A stretch of DNA of 64,000 nucleotides from Candidatus Microthrix parvicella Bio17-1 (GTDB lineage: Bacteria; Actinomycetota; Acidimicrobiia; Acidimicrobiales; Microtrichaceae): contig NZ_AMPG01000001.1 in NCBI RefSeq assembly GCF_000299415.1, positions 372,001 to 436,000 of the forward strand. The letters run 5' to 3'. The notes under the pieces are model-generated. The model was not told the origin of the DNA and searched no databases. It saw nothing but the letters and a program-made list of their open reading frames with translations. The translations under genes and the position numbers were made by a program. Positions 43,319-51,957 of the stretch are shown one piece after another (within the stretch, counting starts at the first letter, position 1; every line of letters starts with the position of its first letter).

Positions 43319-44479
43319 ATGACCGCACCTCGACCCGCTCCCCCCAACCGATCGCGGTGCCTCAAACCCGCCGTCGCCGGGTTGCTGACCGTCGCCGTCG
43401 CCTGCGGCCCATCGGGCATCAGCGCCTCCGGCGCCGAGAGCACCGGGCGCCTTCGCTCGGCCGACTCCGAGGCCTTGTTCGCTCCGATCGGGCCTGACGG
43501 TCCGGGTTGCAGCGCCGCAGTAAACGTCGACGGTCAGATCGTGTGGTCCGCCGCCTACGGCCGGGCGTCCCTTGAGCGCGACGAACCTTTCACCCCCGAA
43601 ACGCTGGTGGACATCGGGTCCACCTCCAAGCAGTTCACCGCGACCGCTCTGGGTTTGCTGATCGACGATGGCACGATCTCGTGGGACGATTCGGTGAGCG
43701 ACCACCTCAACAAACTTCCCGACTGGTCGGCACAGGTCACCATCGATGACCTGGTGCACCACACCAGCGGACTCCCCGACTACATCGAACTGCTGGAGGA
43801 TGGAGGGGTGGAGTTGATGGCCCCGTCCACCCAGGCCGATGCGGTCGACGCGTTGCGTGGCACCAGGCCGGCGTTCGAGCCCGGCTCGAAGTTTGAGTAC
43901 TCCAACAGCAACTACGTGCTGCTGGCCGAGATCGTGCAGGCCGCCACCGGCCAGGACCTGCCGAGCTACCTGGATGACCAGGTGTTTGGGCCGCTGGACC
44001 TGGATGCCGAGATGAGCCCTGGCAACTCGGCGAGGGTCCCATCGCCGGCTGGAACAGCCCAGAGTTACGAGGACGACGCCGGGTGGAAGCCCGCCGACAG
44101 CCCTTGGGCGCAGGTGGGCGACGGCGCCGTGCAGACCACACCCGGGCAACTCGCGTTGTGGGGCACCCAGTACTGGTCCTCAGACCTGCCGCCGGGTCTG
44201 ACCGACCTGCGGATGGACCACGCCGTCGACATGGGCGACGGCGGCCGGTACGGCCTCGGGATCATGAGCTACCCCGAACCGAGCCGGGGCGCCGGAATCG
44301 AAGGCACCGGCAGCGTCGAGGACTCCATCCTCACCCACTCGGGCGAATGGTCGGGTTTCGACACCGGCTTCGTCGTCGCCCCAACCGGGCAAACCGCCGT
44401 GGCCGTCACGTGCAACACCCCCGACGGACCGGTCACCGGCGAGGTTGCGGACGAGTTGCTGAGCATCTGGACCGCCTGA
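43319..44479 (+). CDS. Serine hydrolase (class C beta-lactamase / esterase family), exported
   Basis: A 386-residue protein from ATG 43319. The N-terminal hydrophobic segment ends near Cys29 (VAVAC), a weak lipobox. The catalytic SxxK is S101-T-S-K104 in DIGSTSKQFTA, the second motif is YSN in KFEYSNSNYV, and the third is HSG in LTHSGEWSGFD. These are the marks of DD-peptidase/beta-lactamase-like serine hydrolases. It could act on peptidoglycan or esters; beta-lactam hydrolysis cannot be inferred. Confidence 0.88.
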   Translation: MTAPRPAPPNRSRCLKPAVAGLLTVAVACGPSGISASGAESTGRLRSADSEALFAPIGPDGPGCSAAVNVDGQIVWSAAYGRASLERDEPFTPETLVDIGSTSKQFTATALGLLIDDGTISWDDSVSDHLNKLPDWSAQVTIDDLVHHTSGLPDYIELLEDGGVELMAPSTQADAVDALRGTRPAFEPGSKFEYSNSNYVLLAEIVQAATGQDLPSYLDDQVFGPLDLDAEMSPGNSARVPSPAGTAQSYEDDAGWKPADSPWAQVGDGAVQTTPGQLALWGTQYWSSDLPPGLTDLRMDHAVDMGDGGRYGLGIMSYPEPSRGAGIEGTGSVEDSILTHSGEWSGFDTGFVVAPTGQTAVAVTCNTPDGPVTGEVADELLSIWTA

Positions 44480-44521
44480 GTATCGACGCAAGCGGGTCTG
44501 CCGCAAGGGCGGGTTCGCCGA

Positions 44522-45352
44522 TCAGGAACCGGCGAGGATCAACAGCGCCCCAACGATGGCCGCTGCGATGGCCGCCGCATGCTTTGGCGTCACCGACTCA
44601 CCCAGGAACAGGTACCCGCCCAGCGCCCCGAAGGCCGTGGAGGTCTCCCTCAGCCCCGAAACCAGGCCCAGCGGGCTGGTTCGCGAAGCGATGAGCACCA
44701 GCAGGTAGGCCGTCACTCCGCCAAGGCCCGCCAGGGTCAGCCGCAACGGCTGTGCCCGGACCGCCGCCGCCATGGCTCCGGATCCCCGCATGCGCAGCAC
44801 CACAACGCTCAACACCAGGGTTTGCAACACAAACAGCACGGCGATGTAGCGGATGGCGTCGTCACCGGCCCTCACCCCGGCGCCGTCGCTCAGCGTGTAC
44901 CCGGCGATGAACAGCCCCGTGAGCACCGCCCACCGGTAGCCGGCAAGGCTGCCCCGGCGCATCATCGACATCAGCGCGGCCGAGACCACGACCACGCCCA
45001 CGACGCCGAGCGGGGCGATCGAATCGCCCAGCAGCGTCACTCCGCCGATGGTGACCAGCAACGGCGCGGTGCCACGGGCAACCGGATAGGCCACGGCCAG
45101 GTCCGTCAGCTCGTAGGCCCGGGCCAAGGCCAGCGCGTAGCCCACGTGGATACACACCGAAACGCCGAGCCAACCAAGCGCTGCGGATGGCGGCGGGCCC
45201 AGCGCAGCCAGCACCGGCACGCTCGCCAGCCCGCCGACCCCCATGATCGCCCACGCCGCCACCAGCCGATCGCCGCTGTCCTTCATCGCCAGGTTCCAGG
45301 CGGCATGCAACATGGCCGCCACCAACACCATCACAAAGGTGCCGAGGCTCAC
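44522..45352 (-). CDS. EamA/DMT-family transporter
   Basis: A 276-residue protein from GTG 45352. Ten hydrophobic segments can be followed, with two EamA-like halves (AMLHAAWNLAMKDSGDR in the first; TSPLGLVSGLRETSTAFGALGGYLFLGE in the second). The late FGALGGYLFLGE pattern is typical of DMT exporters. Substrate is unknown. The 276 bases between this start and the next gene (45353-45628) hold no coding frame that looks real. Confidence 0.82.
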   Translation of the reverse strand: MSLGTFVMVLVAAMLHAAWNLAMKDSGDRLVAAWAIMGVGGLASVPVLAALGPPPSAALGWLGVSVCIHVGYALALARAYELTDLAVAYPVARGTAPLLVTIGGVTLLGDSIAPLGVVGVVVVSAALMSMMRRGSLAGYRWAVLTGLFIAGYTLSDGAGVRAGDDAIRYIAVLFVLQTLVLSVVVLRMRGSGAMAAAVRAQPLRLTLAGLGGVTAYLLVLIASRTSPLGLVSGLRETSTAFGALGGYLFLGESVTPKHAAAIAAAIVGALLILAGS

Positions 45353-45628
45353 GTGCGCTGCGCCGCCCTGCGACTACGCACGTTCGAACAGCACCATCGA
45401 CCGCCCCTGGCCATCATCGCGAAACCCGGCAGCGGCACCGCACCAGCATGACCGGCCCACAGGCACCGGCGACAGCCCATATCGTCAGGTGGGACCGCGC
45501 AACGGAAGGCACCGTCCGCCAACCGTGCGAAGCCGCGCTGCAAAGAAGATGGTTGAGGGGGATACTGCACGGGAACAGAAGAAAGCCAGGTCGGATTCAA
45601 CCGGCTGGTTGGGAATGGAGGGTGCATC

Positions 45629-46444
45629 ATGAATGCCATCACCGTCGCCTTTGGAACCCACGACAGTTCCATCGAGCCCCTGACGTGGTCAGCCCGATTG
45701 GCCCAACACCTCGAGGCCCCGCTGCAGGTGCTGAGCATCGTTGCCCCGGTCTCAGCCGAGGCTCCTCCCGAGTTCTTCGCCGAACTGGACCAGCGCCGCC
45801 GACAGGACATCGAGCAGGCCACGAAGAACGCGGGCGCGGCGAGCGCCGACGTCGTGGTGCTCAACGAACACAAGCCTCTCGCCGCCATCGCCTCCTACGT
45901 GAACGAGCATCAGCCAACCATGTGCGTGGTCGGCACCCACGACTCACACGAACCGGGAGGACTCGGCGAGGGCAACCCCGCCCACCACCTGCTGCACCAC
46001 TGCCACGTCCCGGTGGCCATGGTCGGCCCGGGCGCCCCAACGCTGGATGGAGGGGTCTTCGTGGTCGGGGTGGAGGCAACCGGCGACCCGTCGCCGGCGC
46101 TTCAATTGGCATCGACGTTGGCGTCGGCTACGAACGGGACCGTGCATGCGGTGCACGCCTACGAATCGCTCAGCGAGGACGAGGCCGAGCGTTGGCGCCA
46201 GATCGAAGCCGACCTGGCGGGCGGCGTCGCCGCACCGCTCAAGTTCTTCCCCACCGCAGGCCATCCGGCACAGGTGATCCTGGAACACGGCGATGCCCAT
46301 GACGCCGCCGCCATCGTGACGGGCACCCGTGGCAGCGGCGGGTTTGGGGGTCTGATTCTCGGCCGGGTTCCAGCCCAGCTTCTGAGCCACGCCAACCGTC
46401 CCTTGATCGTGGTGCCGCACCCAGCAGCGCGGAGCAACACCTGA
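45629..46444 (+). CDS. Universal stress protein with two UspA domains
   Basis: A 271-residue protein preceded by GGAGGG with a good spacing. Two Usp domains are visible: residues 1-135 (ITVAFGTHDSS ... PTMCVVGTHDS ... HHCHVPVAMVG) and 145-270 (FVVGVEATGDPSPAL ... AAIVTGTRGSGGFGGLILGRVPAQLL). The second has the ATP-binding G-x2-G-x9-G[ST]-like GTRGSGGFGG stretch; the first is degenerate. The small gene that follows, 30 bases later, probably belongs to the same transcript. Confidence 0.88.
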   Translation: MNAITVAFGTHDSSIEPLTWSARLAQHLEAPLQVLSIVAPVSAEAPPEFFAELDQRRRQDIEQATKNAGAASADVVVLNEHKPLAAIASYVNEHQPTMCVVGTHDSHEPGGLGEGNPAHHLLHHCHVPVAMVGPGAPTLDGGVFVVGVEATGDPSPALQLASTLASATNGTVHAVHAYESLSEDEAERWRQIEADLAGGVAAPLKFFPTAGHPAQVILEHGDAHDAAAIVTGTRGSGGFGGLILGRVPAQLLSHANRPLIVVPHPAARSNT

Positions 46445-46474
46445 CCCGTTCACCCACACGAAAGGAGCCGTCGC

Positions 46475-46771
46475 ATGCCAACGGAATCTGAAAGTAGCCA
46501 ACCAGGCGGCACCGACCAGGAAACCCTTGCCCACCACCTGGGGCACCTGGCAGCGGATGCCGACGACGTCATGGCAATGCTGACCGCACATCATGCGGAG
46601 GGTGGCGATCTTCACCAGGATGCGTTGGCCAAGACCGAGCGGTTGCAGTCAAGCCTCCATGACGTCATCCACGCGTTGACCCGCCACGAGCATCTGGCGA
46701 TGGGCTCCGATGACGTCTGGGCCATGCTGTCACGCAAGCACGACCCCAAATCGGACGATCCCATCAAGTAG
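46475..46771 (+). CDS. Hypothetical small acidic His-rich protein
   Basis: A 98-residue protein with a strong AAAGGAG ribosome site before its ATG. It is helical, with HHLGHLAADADDVMAML and a second similar helix, HALTRHEHLAMGSDDVWAML. Both end in D-D-V-x-A-M-L, so the protein may be an internal duplication. No family was recognised. It lies behind the universal stress gene, and its end overlaps the convergent selenoprotein candidate by eight bases. Confidence 0.65.
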   Translation: MPTESESSQPGGTDQETLAHHLGHLAADADDVMAMLTAHHAEGGDLHQDALAKTERLQSSLHDVIHALTRHEHLAMGSDDVWAMLSRKHDPKSDDPIK

Positions 46772-47741
46772 TACCGGGCGGCGGCATCAAATGGTCGGGT
46801 AGGTCCAATCCCAATTCTTCTGCGAGCGCCAGGCCGGCGCGGCTCACCGGTACCCCAAGGGTGTCCATCAGGCGGTTCATGATCTGAAAGTTGCCAGCGC
46901 ACCCAGCAGCCCGAACGACCGCTTCGGGCCCGGCCACAAGTTTCAGCGCCTCCCTCGCCGACCTCATCGCCGCACGATCGCGTGCGAGCGCTGCATCGGT
47001 GAACACCAACAGTTCCCGACCCCATTCAAGTTGTGAGTCCTGCGTTGGGTCGGTGACCGCGGCCAGGTTCAACGGTCGATCGGTTCGGGTGGCGCTCGCA
47101 CGGAGCATGCCGGCATGAGCGAGCAGTCAAAAGAAGCATTCGTTCAGCAGCGAGGTTCGGGCAGCCACCAACTCCATCTGGGTTCGGTGAAGTCCTCGAT
47201 GCGCATCCATGTCGCCCATCTGGTCCATCGCCAGATACAGCGCCGCATGGAGGCGGTGCATCGCCCGTTCATCGGAGGGAAGCGCGGAGAGGGCGTTGGT
47301 CGGCCAGGCACGTCCAACCGTCGGTAGCCATCCCCCGTTGTTCGTTGCTGCGGGGTCGACCTCTCCATGGGGTTCACCGTTGCCCGGCGGCTCGGTGAGC
47401 GGCCACGGGGCAACCCCGAGCGCAAAGCAAAACGTGTCAACGGCCACGGTTCTGGACACGACACCAAGGAGTTCAACCAGTTCAATGGGGGTCACTCCCC
47501 GGTCGGACACCGAGGCGATCCACTCGGGCCGAACGCGGTGTGCATCCAACGTCAAACGAGCGACGGCTTCGGCAATCACGTCAGCGGTGGAAGACGCAAG
47601 CCCATCCATCCAGATTCGGCGCGCCATGGTCGCCATAGCGGTGCGCTGAGAACTGCTGAACGAGGCGCCCGGACCACAGATCTGAGCCACCGCCTCGTCG
47701 AGCGCCAACGCCTCGGAATCCGGAACACCCAAACGGTCCAT
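46764..47741 (-). CDS. AhpD/CMD-family protein with in-frame UGA at the CxxC position (candidate selenoprotein)
   Basis: From ATG 47741 (GTG 47750 possible) a single frame of 326 codons is interrupted only by TGA at 47127-47129. Around it the protein reads TSLLNECFF-(TGA)-LLAHAGML. AhpD/CMD enzymes have C-x2-C-x3-H here, so TGA stands exactly for the second Cys (Cys202, position 205, His209). The part after the TGA ends like the family (AGCAGNFQIMNRLMDTLGVPV). A stem-loop starts three bases after the TGA. If read as selenocysteine the protein has 325 residues and would be a peroxidase-type redox enzyme. The alternative is a nonsense mutation that ends it after 204 residues. Confidence 0.75.
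47094..47129 (-). promoter_or_regulatory. Candidate bacterial SECIS-like stem-loop after the UGA codon
   Basis: Directly after the UGA the transcript can form a six-base-pair stem GCUCGC/GCGAGC (47124-47119 with 47099-47094). Inside it CAUGCCGGCAUG (47117-47106) can form a short second helix with a CCGG loop. Position and size are suitable for a bacterial SECIS, but the apical loop is not a textbook match. Confidence 0.4.
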
Positions 47742-47928
47742 CCTCAACACGGTAGGAGAAAACGCCGGAAGGCTCGCACCGAGCCGTGGACAGACCGGCA
47801 GGAACCAATCCGTCGGTGGCGCAGGCTCCGGCGATTGACGTCACGTGCCCATTGGTTCAGGATCGGAGTCGCCCCGGAGGCCGAACCCACGTCGTGACGT
47901 TCGTAGCTTGACCAAGAAGGCACACCCC

Positions 47929-48534
47929 ATGACCAGTTACGGGTTCCTGTTGTTCGACGACGTTGAGGAGTTGGACGTTGTCGGCCCATGGGAGGTGATC
48001 ACCGCATCGGCGATGCTGCGTGCCTCCGAAGGCGCCAATCCCGACACGACGGTGATGATCGCGGAGCGCGACCAACCGGTGCGCTGCGCCAAAGGCATGG
48101 TGGTGGTGCCGCATCACACCTTCGCCGATCACCCACCGCTCGACGTGATCGTGGTGCCGGGCGGGCAGGGAACCCGAACTCAGATCGATAACGCCACGTT
48201 GTTGGATTGGTTGGCTTCGGTCGGCCAAACCGCCTCGTGGGTCACCAGCGTCTGCACGGGGTCGCTGTTGCTCGTCGGTTCCGGGCTGGGCGCCGGCCGG
48301 CGCGTGGCCACCCATTGGGGATTCGAGGACACGCTGGCCGAGCGGGGCGACTGCACCGTGGTCCGGGACGCCCGTTGGGTGCGAGACGGCAACGTCGTCA
48401 CCAGCAAAGGTGTGTCCGCCGGCATCGACATGGCACTGTGGCTGATCGGCCAGATCCACGACCCGGCCCACGCCAGGGCGGTGCAGCGCTACATCGCCTA
48501 CGACCCGGCACCGCCGTATCAGGCCGACGTTTGA
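47929..48534 (+). CDS. DJ-1/PfpI family protein
   Basis: A 201-residue protein from ATG 47929. It has the class I glutamine amidotransferase-like fold of the DJ-1 superfamily: FLLFDDVEELDVVGPWEV at the start and the nucleophile elbow TSVCTGSLLLVGSGLGAG with Cys near residue 104, followed by THWGFEDTLAE. The FDDVEELDVVGP and ATHW pattern fits the isonitrile hydratase / AraC-like DJ-1 subgroup. The next gene begins at its stop codon. Confidence 0.85.
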   Translation: MTSYGFLLFDDVEELDVVGPWEVITASAMLRASEGANPDTTVMIAERDQPVRCAKGMVVVPHHTFADHPPLDVIVVPGGQGTRTQIDNATLLDWLASVGQTASWVTSVCTGSLLLVGSGLGAGRRVATHWGFEDTLAERGDCTVVRDARWVRDGNVVTSKGVSAGIDMALWLIGQIHDPAHARAVQRYIAYDPAPPYQADV

Positions 48535-48596
48535 GCCGCTGCGACCTGCCCCTCGACGTCGGCCCAACCACAAGCGGTCAGCGCCGGGTTGGGGTC

Positions 48597-50165
48597 ATGG
48601 TTGCCTGCGCGCTCTTCGCCATCGCGCTGTCCGGCTCTTTGGTCACAGCAAACCGTTCCAAATACAACGATGAAGAATTGTGGCAACAACGCTCGCAGCA
48701 GTTTGCCACCGGTTTGGTCACTGGTGACCTCAATCGGCTGACCGCCTATGACGTCAACTTTGATACCACATCGGTCAGCATCACCATGCCGGGCGTACCA
48801 ACGCTGTGGGTCGGTTCCCTCGTGATCATTGCGGAGTGCGTCTCGGACACCACCCCGTCGTCGTTACGCACCTGCGTGGAGCGATCCAACGGCCCGGGCC
48901 TGCCGAACGTCCACCGGGCAATGGCGCTGTTGGGTGCCGCACTGGTGGCGCTGTTGTGGCTGGTGAGTCGCCGGCTTCTGGGCACCATGACCGCCCTTCT
49001 TGCATGTCTCCTCATAGCGACAGAACCATTCCTGACAGCACTTCGTACCATGTTTCATACCGATTCTCTCGTCATGTCGTTTTCATTGATCGGTTTTGTG
49101 GCGTTTTGTCGCGCACTTGGGTTTGCCGGAAAGGAGCGCTCTCCGGTGGCACTGGGTGCTCTGGCGGGCGTGACCCTCGGTTTCGCCGGCCTGACCAAGT
49201 TGTCGGCCGCAGCCGTTGTGCCGGCGCTTGCCGTGTGCGTGATCTGGGTCGGAGCACGAACCTGGCAACGACAATCCGGGTCCTGGGGCGACCGGATCCG
49301 AGGGTTGGCACACAGTCGTCTCACCGGGGTGCTCGGGGCCTGCCTTGGCGCGGGGATCATCACGGTGGCGGTGGCCTGGCCCGCACTCGTCGTGGATCCG
49401 GCTCGGCAGATCGAGGCCCTCAGGTCCTCGGCGCGCTTGATGGAATCGGGGCACATTCAGTTCTTTCGAGGTGCCGTGACGATGGCGCCGCCCTGGTACT
49501 ACTACTTGTGGGTCCTTGCGTACCGCCTCACGCCGTGGTCGTTTCTCGGCCTGCTCACCATTCCGGCAGCGCTTCTGGCCCGACGACTCGACACAAGATG
49601 GTTGCTCTTCGGAGTCTTCAACGCCTCGCAGTTGTTGGTCATCGGCATGTCGGCAAAGAAATTCGATCGTTACAGCGCAGCACTGGTGGCCGGGGTGCTG
49701 GTTCTGATCGCCATCTCGACCGACCTACTCGTCGGCGATCACGTTCGCCGCCTGATCCGGAGTCAACCTGCGGCGCTCAGCGCCGCCGTGTGCTCGGTGG
49801 CCGTGATCGTCCTCTGGGGTCACATCCTTGTGGTTGCCGATCGAGATTTCACCTACTTCAACCCGATGGTCGGCGGGTTGAATTCGGCGTCTGGCGACCT
49901 GATGGTGAGTTGGGGCGAGGAAAAGTTCGTGGCGAATGACTGGTTGGATGAACGCTTCGGGACCGACAATTATGTGCTCTGCAACGTGCGGGTGCTCGGG
50001 GTGATCTGTCCCCCTGGTGAAGGCCCTCACGTTGCGGTCACCTATCTCTCCAATACCCAGCGCGACATGTTGGTCATCCCCCCTCGGTCGAGGAGCTCCT
50101 GGTCTCAGATCGGCTCACATAAAATCGGCGACGTTGAGATGATTCAGTTCTGGGAGGAGAATTAG
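48597..50165 (+). CDS. ArnT/PMT-like integral membrane glycosyltransferase
   Basis: About 522 residues from ATG 48597; a TTG at 48531 overlapping the previous stop (TTGA) is an alternative. Around ten hydrophobic segments are present. The first loop has NDEELWQQRSQQFATGL, with the acidic pair where GT-C fold glycosyltransferases keep their catalytic Asp/Glu, and a later ATEPFLTALRTMFHTDSLVM typical of GT39/GT83. Such enzymes transfer sugars from polyprenyl phosphates outside the membrane. The C-terminal soluble part of about 100 residues is unusual in sequence. Base composition is slightly less GC-rich than the neighbours. Confidence 0.75.
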   Translation: MVACALFAIALSGSLVTANRSKYNDEELWQQRSQQFATGLVTGDLNRLTAYDVNFDTTSVSITMPGVPTLWVGSLVIIAECVSDTTPSSLRTCVERSNGPGLPNVHRAMALLGAALVALLWLVSRRLLGTMTALLACLLIATEPFLTALRTMFHTDSLVMSFSLIGFVAFCRALGFAGKERSPVALGALAGVTLGFAGLTKLSAAAVVPALAVCVIWVGARTWQRQSGSWGDRIRGLAHSRLTGVLGACLGAGIITVAVAWPALVVDPARQIEALRSSARLMESGHIQFFRGAVTMAPPWYYYLWVLAYRLTPWSFLGLLTIPAALLARRLDTRWLLFGVFNASQLLVIGMSAKKFDRYSAALVAGVLVLIAISTDLLVGDHVRRLIRSQPAALSAAVCSVAVIVLWGHILVVADRDFTYFNPMVGGLNSASGDLMVSWGEEKFVANDWLDERFGTDNYVLCNVRVLGVICPPGEGPHVAVTYLSNTQRDMLVIPPRSRSSWSQIGSHKIGDVEMIQFWEEN

Positions 50166-50194
50166 GCCGACCGGCGATTCGAGGACCTGAGTTC

Positions 50195-50566
50195 TCACGG
50201 ACTTGCGGTGGGCTCCGACGCAAACCGAGCGGCGAGCCCGGCCCGGATCTCGTAGTGGCGGGTCAGAAAGGTTGCTTCGTCGAGGCGCTTGCGGCGGAGC
50301 CACCCGGTGACCTCGTCGTTGCACTTGCTGGCGTTACACGAGCGGCATGCCGGGACGATGTTGTCCAGCGTGTAACGACCGCCCCGTGACAGCGCCAGCA
50401 CGCAGTCCTTCTGGAGGGGTTCTGCGCCGGTCCCGCAGTAGGCGCAGCCTTCCCAGGCCTCCTGGATGGCCGACCATTGTTCGTCGGTGAGGTCGTGATC
50501 GACCCGGTCCATGCGACGCTTGCGTTTGCGGGACGCCCTGGCGCGGCGGCTGCGGTTGACGGCCAT
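50195..50566 (-). CDS. HNH endonuclease domain protein
   Basis: A 123-residue protein from ATG 50566. A basic N-terminus (NRSRRARASRKRKRRMDR) precedes an HNH domain with two zinc-binding pairs, CAYC and CRSC, and a NIVPACRSCNASK motif typical of McrA-like HNH enzymes. The first His of the motif is not obvious (QKDCVLALSRGG), where D-H is normal, so catalysis may be impaired. It is downstream of the glycosyltransferase in the opposite direction. Confidence 0.75.
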   Translation of the reverse strand: MAVNRSRRARASRKRKRRMDRVDHDLTDEQWSAIQEAWEGCAYCGTGAEPLQKDCVLALSRGGRYTLDNIVPACRSCNASKCNDEVTGWLRRKRLDEATFLTRHYEIRAGLAARFASEPTASP

Positions 50567-50634
50567 GGCCGAAACGGTAGGTGACCGTCGGGCCGAACCG
50601 GGCGACCCCCGGTTCAACCGCTCGAAGCGACCGG

Positions 50635-51225
50635 TTACCCGGCGATGCAGCGGGCGACCCGCTGCATTTCGGCCCGGCACCGGGCTTCGTTCATCCCGGT
50701 GTCCAGCAGGTCGCCGAAGCCCGCAAGCAACCCGGTGATCATGAGCACGCGAGCCTCCACCACCGCATCGTCCACCGGCCCTGACAGCTCGCCGAGAATG
50801 CGCCGAAGCGACGCGTACAGTTCCCGATGGCGCGCTCCGATGCTGAGCCGAACATCCTCGGGCATGTCGTCAAGGTCGCGGGCGGCCGCAATCATCGCCT
50901 GGTGCTCGTCGTGGGCGAGAAACGTCAGCTGTGCCTCCACCCAGCGCCCCAAACGCAGCTGCGGGTCGGCGTCGTCGGCCGCTATCCGATTTCCGGATTC
51001 GATGATCGGCTTGATGGCCGTCTCAAACCAGCGGGCCACGATCGCCCCTTTCGTGGGGAAGTAGCGATACACCGAGGTCCGCGCCAGGCCCACCTCGCCG
51101 GCGATATCAGCCATCGTGACGTTGACGGCACCACGCTCGGCAAACAGCGCCACCGTGGCCCCAATGACTGCCGTCTCCTGTGCCGCCACGTGTTCGGCGA
51201 TGGAATCCCCCGTGATCTTCGGCAT
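50635..51225 (-). CDS. TetR-family transcriptional regulator
   Basis: A 196-residue protein with an N-terminal helix-turn-helix (TMADIAGEVGLARTSVYRYFPTKGAIVARW) and a helical ligand domain. It is the last gene of an ABC transporter operon: it starts one base after the ATPase gene stops. It probably controls the operon in response to a transported compound. Candidate operators lie upstream of the permease gene. Confidence 0.9.
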   Translation of the reverse strand: MPKITGDSIAEHVAAQETAVIGATVALFAERGAVNVTMADIAGEVGLARTSVYRYFPTKGAIVARWFETAIKPIIESGNRIAADDADPQLRLGRWVEAQLTFLAHDEHQAMIAAARDLDDMPEDVRLSIGARHRELYASLRRILGELSGPVDDAVVEARVLMITGLLAGFGDLLDTGMNEARCRAEMQRVARCIAG

Positions 51226-51226
51226 G

Positions 51227-51910
51227 TCAGCCGCGTGCCGCCATCAACTCGGACACCCGGCCATTGGCGATCGACAGCGTACGGGTGGCGTGAAGCTGTT
51301 CGGGCACGTGGGTCACCACCATCGTCGCAGCACCCGCAGCCTCAGCCTGCTCGGCGAGCAGGGCCATGATCGCCTCGCCTCGCTCGCTGTCCAGGGCCGC
51401 CGTCGGTTCGTCGGCCAACAAGACCGAGGGGCGCCCCATGAGCGCCCGGGCGATACCCACCCGCTGCCGCTCGCCGCCGGACAGCTCGGCGGGCCTGGCG
51501 CCGGCGCGGGACGTCAGCCCAACATGATCAAGCAACTCGTCGGCACGCTGACGGGCAGCCGAGTCGAGGTGGCCGCCAACATGGGCGGTCAGGTGCAACT
51601 GCTCCCTGGCGGTCAGCGACGGGAAAAGGTTGGCCGATTGATAGATCACGCCGATGTGACGGCGCCGGAGCGCGGTTCGCTGTTTGTCGCCGGCTTCGGA
51701 GGCATTGGTACCGGCCACCGTGATTCGACCGGTCTGTGGCACCATCAGCAACGCAGCGACGGCCAACAGCGTGGACTTGCCCGATCCGGAGGCGCCGGTG
51801 AGTGCGACGATCTCACCCGGTTCGACGCTGAGCGAGACCCGGTCGAGGATCGTGCGCTCGGCCAGGCCGTCCGGCACGGTGACCGTGACGTTGTCAAGGT
51901 TGAGGCTCAT
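51227..51910 (-). CDS. ABC transporter ATP-binding protein (MacB/LolD-like)
   Basis: A 227-residue ATPase from ATG 51910. Walker A is GASGSGKST, the Q-loop is IYQSANLFPSLTARE, the signature is LSGGERQRVGIARAL, Walker B is VLLADEPTAALD and the H-loop is VVTHVPE. It belongs to the MacB/LolD/FtsE type that works with FtsX-fold permeases. The permease is encoded just upstream and the TetR regulator just downstream. Confidence 0.93.
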   Translation of the reverse strand: MSLNLDNVTVTVPDGLAERTILDRVSLSVEPGEIVALTGASGSGKSTLLAVAALLMVPQTGRITVAGTNASEAGDKQRTALRRRHIGVIYQSANLFPSLTAREQLHLTAHVGGHLDSAARQRADELLDHVGLTSRAGARPAELSGGERQRVGIARALMGRPSVLLADEPTAALDSERGEAIMALLAEQAEAAGAATMVVTHVPEQLHATRTLSIANGRVSELMAARG

Positions 51911-51957
51911 GGCCGGGCTCCCGCCGCTGGTACAAACGATGGTTGAGGTTGACGGGT

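Noticed and set aside
45353-45628. Small gene in the 276-base gap before the universal stress gene
   Set aside because: The open frames here continue from, or overlap, neighbouring genes in antisense and show no ribosome site or family pattern.
46764-47108. Independent small gene from ATG 47,108
   Set aside because: It is in the same frame as the preceding 204 codons, and together they form one AhpD/CMD protein. The ATG is simply Met in HAGMLRA.
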